Source: CAZUGO01 sp964619935 (GTDB lineage Bacteria; Planctomycetota; Phycisphaerae; UBA1845; CAIVHJ01). Taken from it: DNA of 64,000 nt. Position numbers and translations under genes: made by a program. Under the pieces are notes generated by a model. It was not told the DNA's origin. It saw only the letters and a program-made list of their open reading frames with translations, and ran no database searches. The stretch is taken from contig CAZUGO010000032.1 in NCBI GenBank assembly GCA_964619935.1, positions 62,001 through 126,000 of the forward strand. The letters are read 5' to 3'. Positions 8,249 to 17,668 of this stretch are shown here, one piece after another (the first letter of the stretch is position 1; each line of letters begins with the position of its first letter).

Positions 8249-9160
8249 TTGAGAATCGATCCACAGCGACGGGCGAACCTGATGACGCGATGGCTGGCCG
8301 CGGTGGTGATGTGCATCGTCGGGAGTGGGTGCGGCCCGGCGCGACTGCTCCCCGCACCGGCAGGATGGCCCGCGGAATGGCACCAGCGTCGCCTGTACCA
8401 CACGGCGCACGCCTATATCTATGCCGGCAACGGCGCTGCCGCCCGAGAAGCCGACGACCTGGCCCGCCGGGTCTGGCGCGAATTTGAGCAGCGAACCGGC
8501 GGCCGGGCGGGCAAGGGCCTGCTGGTGGTGACCCGCATCGCCGAACCGCCGGCTTTGGAAGACTACATGGAGTTGTGCCGGGTGCTGGCCCGGCACGATG
8601 CCGCGGCCCAGGGCGTGGCCCTGAGCCCCGCGGCGCTCACCCAGCGCTGCGACGCGGTGCTGGCGGCCCTGCGTGACCAGGGCCTCGATCCCGACCTGGA
8701 GTTGCGCTTGACGCCGGTGACCCTGGATCGTGGCGATGTGGTCGAGACACTGCACCTGCCCGAGGCGGTCGGCGCCGTGGTTCCCTGGGCGGTGGCTTTG
8801 CCCACCGGTTCGTTGATTCGGCGGTCCAACCGCGAGGGCGTCCGTCACGAGTTGGAAGAAAAACGCATCGGGCCGCTGCTGCAGGTGCCCTTGGCGCCGG
8901 TCACCGCGTTCGAAGAGGGCGTCCGCAACGCCAAGGCCCTGGTGGCGCGCGATGTGGCGCTGTTCAGGAACCATGCCCTGCAGCAGTCGGGCTGGGACGC
9001 GAATCGGCGCGACGAGCACACCCAGGCGTATATGAACCGCCGGTTGGACGAGTCTCTGCGGCCGGTCTTGACCCTGCTGGGGGATGTGGTCGAGGTGGTT
9101 GCCGCGCCCCTGGGCCCGCCGGCAAATTCGACGCCCACTTCGGGCGGTCAGGCGAAATAG
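8249..9160 (+). CDS. Unknown lipoprotein inserted in the nuo operon
   Basis: A 303-residue protein not recognised as any complex I subunit. The N-terminus carries a short hydrophobic segment ending in the lipobox VGSGC, so it should be exported and lipid-anchored. The rest is Arg/Ala-rich and mostly helical with no visible catalytic motif. TTG 8249 has AAGGA ten bases upstream; ATG 8282 is the alternative and gives a compact signal peptide. It lies between nuoD and nuoE, ending one base before the nuoE ATG, so it is co-transcribed. It could be an assembly or envelope factor, but this is a guess from position only. Confidence 0.7.
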   Translation: MRIDPQRRANLMTRWLAAVVMCIVGSGCGPARLLPAPAGWPAEWHQRRLYHTAHAYIYAGNGAAAREADDLARRVWREFEQRTGGRAGKGLLVVTRIAEPPALEDYMELCRVLARHDAAAQGVALSPAALTQRCDAVLAALRDQGLDPDLELRLTPVTLDRGDVVETLHLPEAVGAVVPWAVALPTGSLIRRSNREGVRHELEEKRIGPLLQVPLAPVTAFEEGVRNAKALVARDVALFRNHALQQSGWDANRRDEHTQAYMNRRLDESLRPVLTLLGDVVEVVAAPLGPPANSTPTSGGQAK

Positions 9161-9161
9161 G

Positions 9162-9806
9162 ATGTCCTGGAAGGCCCTTGATCGCAATCCGCCGGTGGTC
9201 GATCCCGGCGCCGAACCGGTGCTGGACGAATCCTGCCGGGAGAAGATTCGTTCCTTCTTCGGGCGCTACGAGACCAAGCGGGCGGCCTTGCTGCCCGCCC
9301 TGCATGTCGCGCAGGCTCGCCTGGGCCATGTGCCACACGCGGCGATGGTGGAAGTGGCGGCCCTGCTGGAGATTCACCCGTCCGAGGTGCTGGATGTGGT
9401 CAGCTTCTACACCCATTTTTCAGCCCACCCGCACGGCCGGAAAACGGTGCTGGTGTGCCGGTCGCTGTCCTGCGAGCTGATGGGTGGAAAGGAAGTCCTC
9501 GAAGCCCTCAAACAGGAACTGGGTGTCGAGGAGCACGGCACTACCGGCGACCGGCGTTACACCCTGATGACCGAGGAATGTCTGGCCGCCTGCGATTACG
9601 CGCCGTGTCTGTTGATCAACGAGCGGATGCACAAGGCGGTGCGTCCCGATCAGGTCAAGGCGTTGCTGGCCGATGCCGACAACGCGACCCTGGCCGCTCC
9701 GCGCAGTTCGTTGTACGACGCGCCGTCCTCCAGCGCCGGGGCTGCCGAACCGCAACCCGCGCTGGAGACCCCGTCGGATGTGCCGGAAATGCGGGACGCC
9801 GATTGA
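9162..9806 (+). CDS. nuoE: NADH-quinone oxidoreductase subunit E ([2Fe-2S] N1a)
   Basis: A 214-residue thioredoxin-like ferredoxin subunit of the NADH module. The four cluster ligands are seen as CRSLSC and CLAACDYAPC, and the helical N-domain has KRAALLPALHVAQARLGHVP and SEVLDVVSFYTHF. A Ser/Ala/Pro-rich tail of ~45 residues follows the fold and is not conserved. ATG 9162 is taken rather than the longer frame from 9084, which would overlap the lipoprotein gene. Confidence 0.94.
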   Translation: MSWKALDRNPPVVDPGAEPVLDESCREKIRSFFGRYETKRAALLPALHVAQARLGHVPHAAMVEVAALLEIHPSEVLDVVSFYTHFSAHPHGRKTVLVCRSLSCELMGGKEVLEALKQELGVEEHGTTGDRRYTLMTEECLAACDYAPCLLINERMHKAVRPDQVKALLADADNATLAAPRSSLYDAPSSSAGAAEPQPALETPSDVPEMRDAD

Positions 9807-9830
9807 ACCTGCCGATCCGCTGGAGGGCCG

Positions 9831-11138
9831 ATGGCTGCTTTTGAACCGGTCTTGCTCCGAAACCTGGACGTGCCCAACGCCGCCGATCTGGAGGTCTACC
9901 GCGAGCGCGGCGGCTACCAGGCCGTTGCCCAGGTGCTCCGGCAGTCTCCCGACGCGGTCACCGAAGAGGTCCGCAAGGCCAATCTCCGGGGTCGCGGCGG
10001 GGCCGGTTTTCCCGCGGGGGTCAAGTGGGGGTTCTTGCCCAAGGACCGCCAAGTGACCTACCTGTGCGTCAATGCCGACGAGTCCGAGCCGCCGACCTTC
10101 AACAACCGCATCCTGATGGAACGTGATCCCCACCAGTTGCTCGAGGGCACCTTGATCGCCGGCTACGCCACGCGGACGACCACGGCCTACATCTACCTGC
10201 GCGGTGAGTTCACCGAGCAGTTTCACATCCTGCAGCGGGCCCTGGATCAGGCCTACCAGGCGGGGCTGTTCGGCAGGAATATTCTTGGCAGCGACTTCTC
10301 GATGGATTGCTATATTCACCGCGGGGCGGGCGCGTACGTCTGCGGTGAGGAGACCGGCCTGATCGAGTCCCTGGAGGGCAAGCGCGGCTGGCCGCGGATC
10401 AAACCGCCGTTCCCGGCGATCGCCGGGTTGTTCGGTAAGCCCACCGTGGTCAACAACGTGGAGACGTTGTGTTGCCTGCCGCACATCATCCAGCGGGGTG
10501 CAGACTGGTTTACCGGCATCGGTCCTGCGGGCAGCCACGGTCCCAAGCTGTTCTGCATCAGCGGACCGGTGCAGCGCCCCGGGTGTTACGAGCACAGCAT
10601 GGACCTCCGCGTGGCCGACTTGATCTACGGTGATGACTTCGGCCGGGGCATGATCGGCGGGCGACGGGTCAAGGGGGTTTTTCCGGGTGGATTGTCCATG
10701 GGCATGTTGACCGCCGATGAGCTGGACATGAAGCTGGACTTCGACGATCCCCGCAAGTACGGTCTGCTCGGTCTGGGCACGGCGGCCGCAGTGGTCTTCG
10801 ATGAGGATACCGACGTTCGCCAGGTGCTGCTGAACGTCACCCGGTTTTATGCCCTGGAATCCTGCGGGCAGTGCACCCAATGTCGCGAGGGCACTCGCTG
10901 GATGTACAACATCGCCGCCCGCGTGGCCCTGGGGGCGGGCCGCTTGGAGGATCTGGACTTGATCCTGGAGACGACCCGCAACATGGGCATGATGCCGGGG
11001 CTGAGTATCTGTGGCCTGCCGGACGGGGCGGCCTACCCCATCCGGACGTTGGTCGAGAAGCTCAGACCCGAGTTCGAGTCGCACATCCGCAACCAGGAAC
11101 CGCGCAGCGCCGAGCGCGTGTTGAGCGTGCTGAACTGA
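9831..11138 (+). CDS. nuoF: NADH-quinone oxidoreductase subunit F (FMN, NADH site, cluster N3)
   Basis: A 435-residue catalytic subunit that takes hydride from NADH onto FMN. Motifs: LRGRGGAGFPAGVKW (FMN/NADH glycine-rich loop), GAGAYVCGEETGLIESLEG, and the [4Fe-4S] N3 ligands CGQCTQCREG plus the later SICGLPDG. The FMN-proximal loop reads NADESEPPTFNNR, where most homologues have EPGTFKDR; the glycine, lysine and aspartate are changed. Length is typical. It is 24 bases after nuoE. Confidence 0.95.
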   Translation: MAAFEPVLLRNLDVPNAADLEVYRERGGYQAVAQVLRQSPDAVTEEVRKANLRGRGGAGFPAGVKWGFLPKDRQVTYLCVNADESEPPTFNNRILMERDPHQLLEGTLIAGYATRTTTAYIYLRGEFTEQFHILQRALDQAYQAGLFGRNILGSDFSMDCYIHRGAGAYVCGEETGLIESLEGKRGWPRIKPPFPAIAGLFGKPTVVNNVETLCCLPHIIQRGADWFTGIGPAGSHGPKLFCISGPVQRPGCYEHSMDLRVADLIYGDDFGRGMIGGRRVKGVFPGGLSMGMLTADELDMKLDFDDPRKYGLLGLGTAAAVVFDEDTDVRQVLLNVTRFYALESCGQCTQCREGTRWMYNIAARVALGAGRLEDLDLILETTRNMGMMPGLSICGLPDGAAYPIRTLVEKLRPEFESHIRNQEPRSAERVLSVLN

Positions 11139-11174
11139 ATCGCCGCCGCGGGGCGGAGCCGGAGGAGCGGGCGG

Positions 11175-12797
11175 ATGCCCACCATTACCATCGACGAGCG
11201 CACGATCGACTGCCAGGACGGCATTGTGGTGCTCCAGGCCGCCCTGGACGCGGGCTGGGATGTGCCCCACTATTGTTATCATCCGGCGCTCAGCGTGGTG
11301 GCGTCCTGCCGGTTGTGCCTGATGGAGATGATGGCGCCGCATCCCAAGACCGGCGAGTTGAGCTGGATGCCCAAGCTGGTGCCGTCCTGCCAGACTCCGG
11401 TGCGTGACGGGCTGGTGGTCCGCTTCAACAGCGACGCCGTGCGGGCCAATCAGAAGTCCTGCATGGAGTTCTTTCTGCTCAACCATCCGCTGGATTGCCC
11501 GGTCTGCGACCAGGCCGGCGAATGCTACCTTCAGGATTACAGCTACCGGTTTGGCAGCCCCACCTCGCGGATGGTGGAGCAGAAAATCAAGAATCCCAAG
11601 AAGGACATCGGACCGCGGACGCTGCTGTACCAGGATCGCTGTGTGCTGTGCAGCCGCTGTGTGCGGTTCACCCAGGAAATCTCCGGAACCCACGAACTGA
11701 CCGTGGTCAATCGCGGCAGCCGAGCCGAGATCGACGTGTTTCCCGGATTACCGCTGGCCAACAAACTGCAGGGCAACGTCGTGGACCTCTGTCCGGTCGG
11801 CTGCCTGCTGGACAAGGACTTCCTGTTCAAACGGCGCGTGTGGCACCTTCGTGGGACCGATTCCATCTGCCCGGGGTGCAGCACTGGCTGCGCCATCCGC
11901 ATCGATCATGACGGCGGCGAACTCTGCCGCTTGAAGCCGCGGTTCAACCCCGGGGTGAACGACTACTGGATGTGCGACGAAGGCCGCTTCGGCTGGAAGT
12001 ATCTCACCGATCCCTCACGGATCGCGGCGGCGGAGGTTCGGCGGGGTGAAGAACGGCACATCCCGGACTGGGCGGATCTCGCCGACATTCTGCGCTATCG
12101 CTTCGAAGCCCATGTGGCCAAGTCCGACGGCGAGGTCGTGGTGTTGCTGTCGCCGATGATGGCCTGTGAGGAAGCCTGGTTGCTGCTGCAGTTCATGCAG
12201 TCCGTCGCGCCGCAGTTTGCCGTGGTGCTCGGCCCGGCGCCGCAAGTCGGGGAAGACGAGCATTTTCCGGCGGGCAGCCCGCCGGAAAATGCCCGCTTCG
12301 TGGTGCGCGGCGAGAAGTGTCCCAACCGCCGCGGCATCGAACTCATCGCCCAACACAGCGACCGGGCGGTCATCGGACTGCAGGCCTTCATCGAGGGGTG
12401 CGCCGCCGGCCGGTACACGGCGGCGTGGATCTGCGGCGGCTATCCCGAGCGCAAGTGGTGCGATGCCAAGCTGCAGGCGGCGGCGGCCGGTCTGGACCTG
12501 CTGGTGGTCCAGGACCTGTTTCCCGGCGACTTGTCGCGGGCGGCCGAGATCCTGCTGCCGTTTTGCAGCTGGGCCGAGCGCCAGGGATGCTTCATCAATC
12601 ACGACGGTGTGGCCCAGCGGTTCGACGCCGCGATCCCCCCGCCGGATGGCGCCCGGCCCGACGGCCAGGTGCTCTATGAACTCGCCGGGTTCGAGGGCTT
12701 GTTTGATGCCCGCCGCGTGCGGGAACTGATGGGCAAGACCATGGCCGTTTTCAGGAACATTCGCGAGGCCGTGCCCCTGCCGGTGCATCAGCACTGA
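11175..12797 (+). CDS. nuoG: NADH-quinone oxidoreductase subunit G (short form)
   Basis: A 540-residue iron-sulfur subunit, much shorter than the ~900-residue E. coli protein. The N-terminal [2Fe-2S] ferredoxin (CYHPALSVVASCRLC), the His/Cys cluster segment (CPVCDQAGEC) and the N4/N5 region (CVLCSRCVRF, LCPVGC) are intact. The C-x2-C-x3-C motif CPGCSTGC, followed 27 residues later by another Cys, preserves the extra N7-type [4Fe-4S] site. The molybdopterin-oxidoreductase-like C-domain is then truncated to ~240 residues. ATG has GGAGGAGCGGGCGG upstream. Confidence 0.93.
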   Translation: MPTITIDERTIDCQDGIVVLQAALDAGWDVPHYCYHPALSVVASCRLCLMEMMAPHPKTGELSWMPKLVPSCQTPVRDGLVVRFNSDAVRANQKSCMEFFLLNHPLDCPVCDQAGECYLQDYSYRFGSPTSRMVEQKIKNPKKDIGPRTLLYQDRCVLCSRCVRFTQEISGTHELTVVNRGSRAEIDVFPGLPLANKLQGNVVDLCPVGCLLDKDFLFKRRVWHLRGTDSICPGCSTGCAIRIDHDGGELCRLKPRFNPGVNDYWMCDEGRFGWKYLTDPSRIAAAEVRRGEERHIPDWADLADILRYRFEAHVAKSDGEVVVLLSPMMACEEAWLLLQFMQSVAPQFAVVLGPAPQVGEDEHFPAGSPPENARFVVRGEKCPNRRGIELIAQHSDRAVIGLQAFIEGCAAGRYTAAWICGGYPERKWCDAKLQAAAAGLDLLVVQDLFPGDLSRAAEILLPFCSWAERQGCFINHDGVAQRFDAAIPPPDGARPDGQVLYELAGFEGLFDARRVRELMGKTMAVFRNIREAVPLPVHQH

Positions 12798-12825
12798 ACC
12801 GGGCCCACCCGCACCCAAGGGCATC

Positions 12826-14019
12826 ATGTTCGATTGGTTACACACACAACTGGGCTTCAGCGTGGCCTTGATGGCCCTGTTGATCGCGCTGATCTTGACC
12901 GTGGTCGGCTACAGCACCTTCTTCGAGCGCAAGGTGGCCGCCTGGATCCAGGACCGCATCGGTCCCAACCGGGCCGGGCCGCGCGGCTTGTTACAGCCGC
13001 TGGCCGACGGCATCAAGTTCCTGTTCAAGGAGGAGTTTATTCCCGCAGGCGCCGATCGGGCGTTGTTCATCCTGGCGCCGATGATCGCGATGGTCATTCC
13101 GCTGATCAGTTTTGCGGTCATCCCGTGGGGCGGCGAATACCTGCCGCCCGGTGCCGCGGCACCCATCCGAGTGCAGGTGGCGAGTCTGGACATCGGCCTG
13201 CTCTACGTCCTGGCCTTCGGGGCCATGGGCGTTTACGGCGTGGTGCTCGGCAGTTGGGCCAGCAATAACAAATACTCCTTATATGGTGGGCTGCGGGCCG
13301 CGGCCCAGATGCTCAGCTACGAGGTGCCCATGGGTCTGGCCATCCTGGTGGTGGTGCTGACCAGCGGGCACTTGCGGCTGGAGTCCATCGTCGAGGCCCA
13401 ATTGGGATCCATTTGGAGCTGGAACGTCTTCTTGCACCCGGTGACCTTCCTGGTGCTGTTCGTGACCGCGCTCGCCGAGACCAACCGTGCGCCATTTGAT
13501 CTGGCGGAGTGCGAGCAGGAACTGGTCGGCGGATTCCACACCGAATACAGCGCCATGAAGTTTGCCATGTTCTTTCTGGGCGAATACACGCACATGGTGG
13601 TGGTCAGCGCCTTGATGGCGGTGCTGTTCTTCGGCGGGTGGCATTTCCCCGGATTGCAGGCTCAGCAGGCGTCCATCGCCATGATCGCCGTGCAATTCGC
13701 CGTCATGTGGTCCAAGGTGCTGCTGTTTATCTTCGTGTTCATGTGGATCCGCTGGACGCTGCCCCGGCTGCGTTTTGATCAATTGATGGAGCGCTGCTGG
13801 AAGGGCCTGGTGCCATTGATGATGTGCAACGTGGCGATTGCGGCCGGCTTGGTTTATGCGGACCGCCGGCAGACCTGGTGGGCTCCGCTGTGCGAAATCG
13901 GCGTGTTGGGGGTGGTGTTGGGCTGGGGACTGTTCCGACCCGCCCGGATCACCGGCCGTCAAGCCCACCTGGGACCGGTGGGGCAGTCGACGGGTGTCGG
14001 CCTGGAGGTCCCGTCATGA
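12826..14019 (+). CDS. nuoH: NADH-quinone oxidoreductase subunit H
   Basis: A 397-residue membrane subunit with eight or more helices that forms the quinone entry tunnel and links to the proton channels. Conserved: FERKVAAWIQDRIGPNRAGP near residue 33, ADGIKFLFKEEFIP, ETNRAPFDLAECEQELVGGF (acidic loop) and GEYTHM. The C-terminus shares the ATGA overlap with nuoI. It is somewhat longer than usual because of a ~40-residue extra C-terminal stretch. Confidence 0.95.
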   Translation: MFDWLHTQLGFSVALMALLIALILTVVGYSTFFERKVAAWIQDRIGPNRAGPRGLLQPLADGIKFLFKEEFIPAGADRALFILAPMIAMVIPLISFAVIPWGGEYLPPGAAAPIRVQVASLDIGLLYVLAFGAMGVYGVVLGSWASNNKYSLYGGLRAAAQMLSYEVPMGLAILVVVLTSGHLRLESIVEAQLGSIWSWNVFLHPVTFLVLFVTALAETNRAPFDLAECEQELVGGFHTEYSAMKFAMFFLGEYTHMVVVSALMAVLFFGGWHFPGLQAQQASIAMIAVQFAVMWSKVLLFIFVFMWIRWTLPRLRFDQLMERCWKGLVPLMMCNVAIAAGLVYADRRQTWWAPLCEIGVLGVVLGWGLFRPARITGRQAHLGPVGQSTGVGLEVPS

Positions 14020-14576
14020 TCAAGAGCAGCGACATCCTGTACCTCGAGCCGCCCGAGTTGAACGTTGCCGAGCGGCTGTACGTGCCGCAGATCGTGGACG
14101 GTCTGGCGGTGACCTTGAAGCACCTGTTTCGCAAGAAGCGGACCACGCAGTATCCGGAGGAGCGGGTCGCTCAGCGGGTGGAAAACTATCGCGGTGTGCA
14201 TCGCCTGAATCGCGATCCGGACGGCCGCATCGCGTGCGTGGCCTGTTATATGTGTGAGACGGCCTGCCCGGCCCACTGCATCCACATCGATGCCGGCGAA
14301 TCGCCCTGGTCGGATCGTGAGAAGTACCCCATCAAGTTCGAACTGGATGAGCTGCGCTGCATCTACTGCGGAATGTGTGAAGAGGCCTGCCCGGTCGATG
14401 CCATCGAACTGACCACGGAGTACGACGTCGTCGGGCTCAGCCGCCAGGAAATGGTCTTTGACAAGGAGAAGCTGCTGGAGGTCTATGATGTGACCGTCGG
14501 TGGAAAACCGCGCAAGAATCCCAAGATCACCGGCTACCCGGGCACGGGCGATCGGACTGCGGAGGAAGGTGCTTGA
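14016..14576 (+). CDS. nuoI: NADH-quinone oxidoreductase subunit I (clusters N6a/N6b)
   Basis: A 186-residue 8Fe ferredoxin subunit that relays electrons from NuoG to NuoB. Both cluster motifs are complete: CVACYMCETACP and CIYCGMCEEACP, each C-x2-C-x2-C-x3-CP. The N-terminus includes LKHLFRKKRTTQYPEE, the amphipathic membrane-docking part. ATG 14016 overlaps the nuoH stop by four bases (ATGA) with GGAGG upstream; a longer in-frame extension into nuoH is not real. Confidence 0.95.
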   Translation: MIKSSDILYLEPPELNVAERLYVPQIVDGLAVTLKHLFRKKRTTQYPEERVAQRVENYRGVHRLNRDPDGRIACVACYMCETACPAHCIHIDAGESPWSDREKYPIKFELDELRCIYCGMCEEACPVDAIELTTEYDVVGLSRQEMVFDKEKLLEVYDVTVGGKPRKNPKITGYPGTGDRTAEEGA

Positions 14577-15343
14577 TGTTTTCAGCCGCGGCTTTGTGGG
14601 TCTACCTGATCGCGGCCCTGGGCGCCATCGCCACTTATTTACGATTGCCGCGATCCGGGCGGCCGACACGGGTGGCGGGTGTGCTGCTGGGCGCCGCGGC
14701 CCTGGGCGGCTTGTTGTTGTTCAGTGTGCTGCACAGCGGCGCCGCGGACGGCACGGTGTTGTTCTGCATCTTCGCCGCGATTGCCCTGGGCGGTGCGACG
14801 GCGGTGATCACCCAGACTCGGGCCGTCTACAGCGCCTTGTATTTCGTCGTGGTGATCCTGGCGGTCGCCGGTCTGCTGGTGCTGCTGGCCGCCGAATTTC
14901 TGGCGGCCGCCCTGGTGATCATTTACGCGGGGGCCATCCTCGTCACCTATGTCTTCGTCATCATGCTCGCCAGCCAGTCGGGCGATTTGCGCTACGATCG
15001 CCGGGCCCGCGAACCGTTGCCGGCCTGCCTGGCGGGCTTTCTGCTGATGGGTGCCGTGGGCGGAGTGCTGGGCGGACCGGCTGAGGGCTTCTCCCGGTCG
15101 CCGCAGGCCGAGTTGTTGATCGCCCGACAGTCGGTCAGTGACCCGGCCGCCGGCAACACCGAATTGGTCGGGGCGGTGCTGATGACCCGCTACGTGGTGG
15201 TTCTGGAGGTTGCGGGCGTGCTGCTGCTGCTGGCCATGATCGGTGCGATTGCCATCGCCAGGAAGGCCTATCCGCCGGGCGCGTCTGCTGACGAACGCCC
15301 GGTGCGCGTCGGGGAGGTCGGCCGAACGGCAGCGCCCTTCTAG
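14576..15343 (+). CDS. nuoJ: NADH-quinone oxidoreductase subunit J
   Basis: A 255-residue, five-helix membrane subunit. The conserved middle helix region ALVIIYAGAILVTYVFVIML contains the pi-bulge tyrosine/glycine family marker. The loop after it (QSGDLRYDRRAREPLP) and the C-terminal cytoplasmic tail are longer than average. The start shares one base with the nuoI stop (TGATG). Confidence 0.93.
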   Translation: MFSAAALWVYLIAALGAIATYLRLPRSGRPTRVAGVLLGAAALGGLLLFSVLHSGAADGTVLFCIFAAIALGGATAVITQTRAVYSALYFVVVILAVAGLLVLLAAEFLAAALVIIYAGAILVTYVFVIMLASQSGDLRYDRRAREPLPACLAGFLLMGAVGGVLGGPAEGFSRSPQAELLIARQSVSDPAAGNTELVGAVLMTRYVVVLEVAGVLLLLAMIGAIAIARKAYPPGASADERPVRVGEVGRTAAPF

Positions 15344-15353
15344 GCCCACAGTC

Positions 15354-15656
15354 ATGAACGAAGTGGATCGATACCTCCTGGTGGGTGCCGCCCTGTTTGC
15401 GATCGGCGTGATCGGGTTCCTGAGCCGCCGCAACCTGATCGTGGTCTTTCTATGCACGGAGATCATGTTTCAGGGGGTCGTGCTGAACGTGGTGGCCTTC
15501 GGGCGGCACTGGGCCGGCTTGCAGGGCCAGGCATTTGCCCTCTTTCTGCTGGTGATCGCCGCCGTCGAGGCGGGGTTGGCGTTGGCCCTGGTGGTGGTGC
15601 TGTATCGCCGCCGGGGCACCTTGGACACCGAGGCCTGGCAGAGCATGCGCGGCTAG
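15354..15656 (+). CDS. nuoK: NADH-quinone oxidoreductase subunit K
   Basis: A 100-residue protein with three transmembrane helices, exactly the family size. Both membrane glutamates used in proton transfer are present (VFLCTEIMFQGVVLN and IAAVEAGLALALVV). ATG 15354 is used; the upstream in-frame extension is the nuoJ gene in another frame. Confidence 0.94.
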   Translation: MNEVDRYLLVGAALFAIGVIGFLSRRNLIVVFLCTEIMFQGVVLNVVAFGRHWAGLQGQAFALFLLVIAAVEAGLALALVVVLYRRRGTLDTEAWQSMRG

Positions 15657-15695
15657 CCGCCGGGGCGGCGCCCGATGTGGCCGGCGCGAGGATCA

Positions 15696-17636
15696 ATGAC
15701 TGAGACCACTCTGACAACCTTGGGCGTGTTGATCATCACCCTGCCGCTGCTGGGCGCGCTGCTGGCCGGCGGGTTGGGGCCGTGGTGGCTGCGGGGTCGC
15801 ACGCACTGGGTGGTGATCGCCGGCGTGGTCGGTGCGGTGGGCTGCTCCGTGGCACTGCTGGGCGGGGTCGTCGCCGAGCCCGATGCGGAACGCACCCTGA
15901 CGGTGTACCGCTGGATCTCGAGCGGTGCGGGTCTGGCGTCTGGATCCAGCGGGCAACGCTGGTTTGCCGTCAATTTCATCATCGACCCGCTGACCGCGGT
16001 GATGGTGGTCACGGTGACGCTGATCTCGTCGTTGGTGGTGATCTACTCCCGCGACTACATGCGGCACCACGGCACCCCCGAGCGCGGCTATGAACGGTTT
16101 TTCGCGTTTCTGGGGCTGTTCGTCTTCTCGATGTGTGTCCTGGTGCTCAGCGGCAACTTCCTGCTGCTGTACTTGGGTTGGGAAGCGGTCGGCCTGTGCA
16201 GCTATTTGCTGATCGGGTTTTACTACCAGAAGCCCGCCGCGGCCGCCGCGGCCAAGAAGGCCTTCCTGGTCAACCGCATCGGTGATTTCGGGTTCGCGTT
16301 GGGCGTGCTGCTGATCTACCTGAAGTGCGGCAACCTGAACTACGACTACGTGTTCTCATCGGCGGGGCTGGCCCGTCTGGAGGGCTGGCACGGCATGGTG
16401 GCGCTGTTGTTGCTGTGCGGCGCCGTAGGCAAGAGCGCCCAGTTGCCCCTGCACGTTTGGTTGCCGGATGCCATGGAAGGCCCCTCGCCGGTGTCGGCGC
16501 TCATCCATGCGGCGACCATGGTCACCGCCGGCGTGTACATGGTGGCGCGCTGCGGCGCATTGTTCGTGCGGAGCGACACCGCCATGTGGGTGGTGGCCGT
16601 GATCGGCGGGGTCACCGCGCTGTTCGCCGCGACGATCGCCGTCACCCAGTACGACCTTAAGCGCATCCTGGCCTACTCGACCATCAGCCAACTGGGATAC
16701 ATGTTTCTGGGGCTGGGCGTCTATGCCGCCGACGCGGCCGTGTTTCACCTGTTCACGCACGCCTTCTTCAAGGCCTTGCTGTTTCTGGGTGCCGGGAGCG
16801 TCATGCACGCCTTGAGTGGCGTCATCGACCTCCGGGAATTCGGCGGTCTGCGCCGGTGGATGCCCTGGACGGCGGTGACCTTTGTGCTGGGGGCGGCCGC
16901 CTTGGCCGGACTGCCGCCGCTGGCGGGCTTTTTCAGCAAGGACATGATTCTGCATCGGGCCCTGGAAATCCACCCATGGCTGGGCGTCATGGGACTGGCC
17001 ACCGCCGGGCTGACCGCCTTTTACACGGCGCGGATGGTTCTGCTGGCCTTCTGGGGACCGACCCGTTTGCCGCCGAACGTCCAGCCGCACGAGTCCGGGC
17101 CGTGGATGGTGCTGCCGTTGGTGTTGCTGAGCGTGGGGGCGGTGGGTTGCGGATTCGGGTTCCATCAGGCGTTGCCGGAGTTCCTGTCCGGAATGCAACA
17201 GCCGTTCCGCGCCGGTTCGGCGGAGATGGGCGGGCACGTGTCCCACGGCACGGTGGGTGTGGTGTCGGCCGCGCTGGCCCTGCTCGGCGTGACGGCGGCC
17301 GTGGTGATCTACGGGCTTGATCCGAAGCGGGCTCCGGCGATCCGGCGGCGCGCCGGGTGGGTGGGGACGCTGTTGTTCCAGAAGTACTACATCGACGAAT
17401 TGTACGACGCCGGCGTGGTGCGCACCCTGCGGCGCGCGGCCCGCTTCTGCTACGGGCTGGACCGCTACGGCATCGACGGGTTGGTGTGGTGTGTGACTGC
17501 CGTGCCGCGGCTGATGGGCTTCATGCTGCGCGGGCTGCAGCAGGGCGCCTTGCAGGGGTACGGCGTGACCATGACCGCCGGCTTCGGCGTGCTCCTGGTG
17601 GTGGCCTTGTATTGTGCCCAGGCAGCAAGGCCCTAG
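15696..17636 (+). CDS. nuoL: NADH-quinone oxidoreductase subunit L (antiporter-like)
   Basis: A 646-residue proton-pumping subunit with 14 core helices plus the C-terminal lateral helix. Family marks: FIIDPLTAVMVVTVTLISSL, YLGWEAVGLCSYLLIGFYY (Glu of TM5), KSAQLPLHVWLPDAMEGPSP and HLFTHAFFKALLFLGAGSVM (channel lysine). GAGGATCA precedes ATG 15696. It is the most distal pump in complex I. Confidence 0.95.
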   Translation: MTETTLTTLGVLIITLPLLGALLAGGLGPWWLRGRTHWVVIAGVVGAVGCSVALLGGVVAEPDAERTLTVYRWISSGAGLASGSSGQRWFAVNFIIDPLTAVMVVTVTLISSLVVIYSRDYMRHHGTPERGYERFFAFLGLFVFSMCVLVLSGNFLLLYLGWEAVGLCSYLLIGFYYQKPAAAAAAKKAFLVNRIGDFGFALGVLLIYLKCGNLNYDYVFSSAGLARLEGWHGMVALLLLCGAVGKSAQLPLHVWLPDAMEGPSPVSALIHAATMVTAGVYMVARCGALFVRSDTAMWVVAVIGGVTALFAATIAVTQYDLKRILAYSTISQLGYMFLGLGVYAADAAVFHLFTHAFFKALLFLGAGSVMHALSGVIDLREFGGLRRWMPWTAVTFVLGAAALAGLPPLAGFFSKDMILHRALEIHPWLGVMGLATAGLTAFYTARMVLLAFWGPTRLPPNVQPHESGPWMVLPLVLLSVGAVGCGFGFHQALPEFLSGMQQPFRAGSAEMGGHVSHGTVGVVSAALALLGVTAAVVIYGLDPKRAPAIRRRAGWVGTLLFQKYYIDELYDAGVVRTLRRAARFCYGLDRYGIDGLVWCVTAVPRLMGFMLRGLQQGALQGYGVTMTAGFGVLLVVALYCAQAARP

Positions 17637-17668
17637 CCGATCGACGGTCCGATTCCAGAGGAGTTCCC

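Noticed and set aside
9420..11693. A 757-codon minus-strand open frame across nuoE, nuoF and nuoG
   Set aside because: It lies opposite three clearly identified complex I genes and has no recognisable domain.
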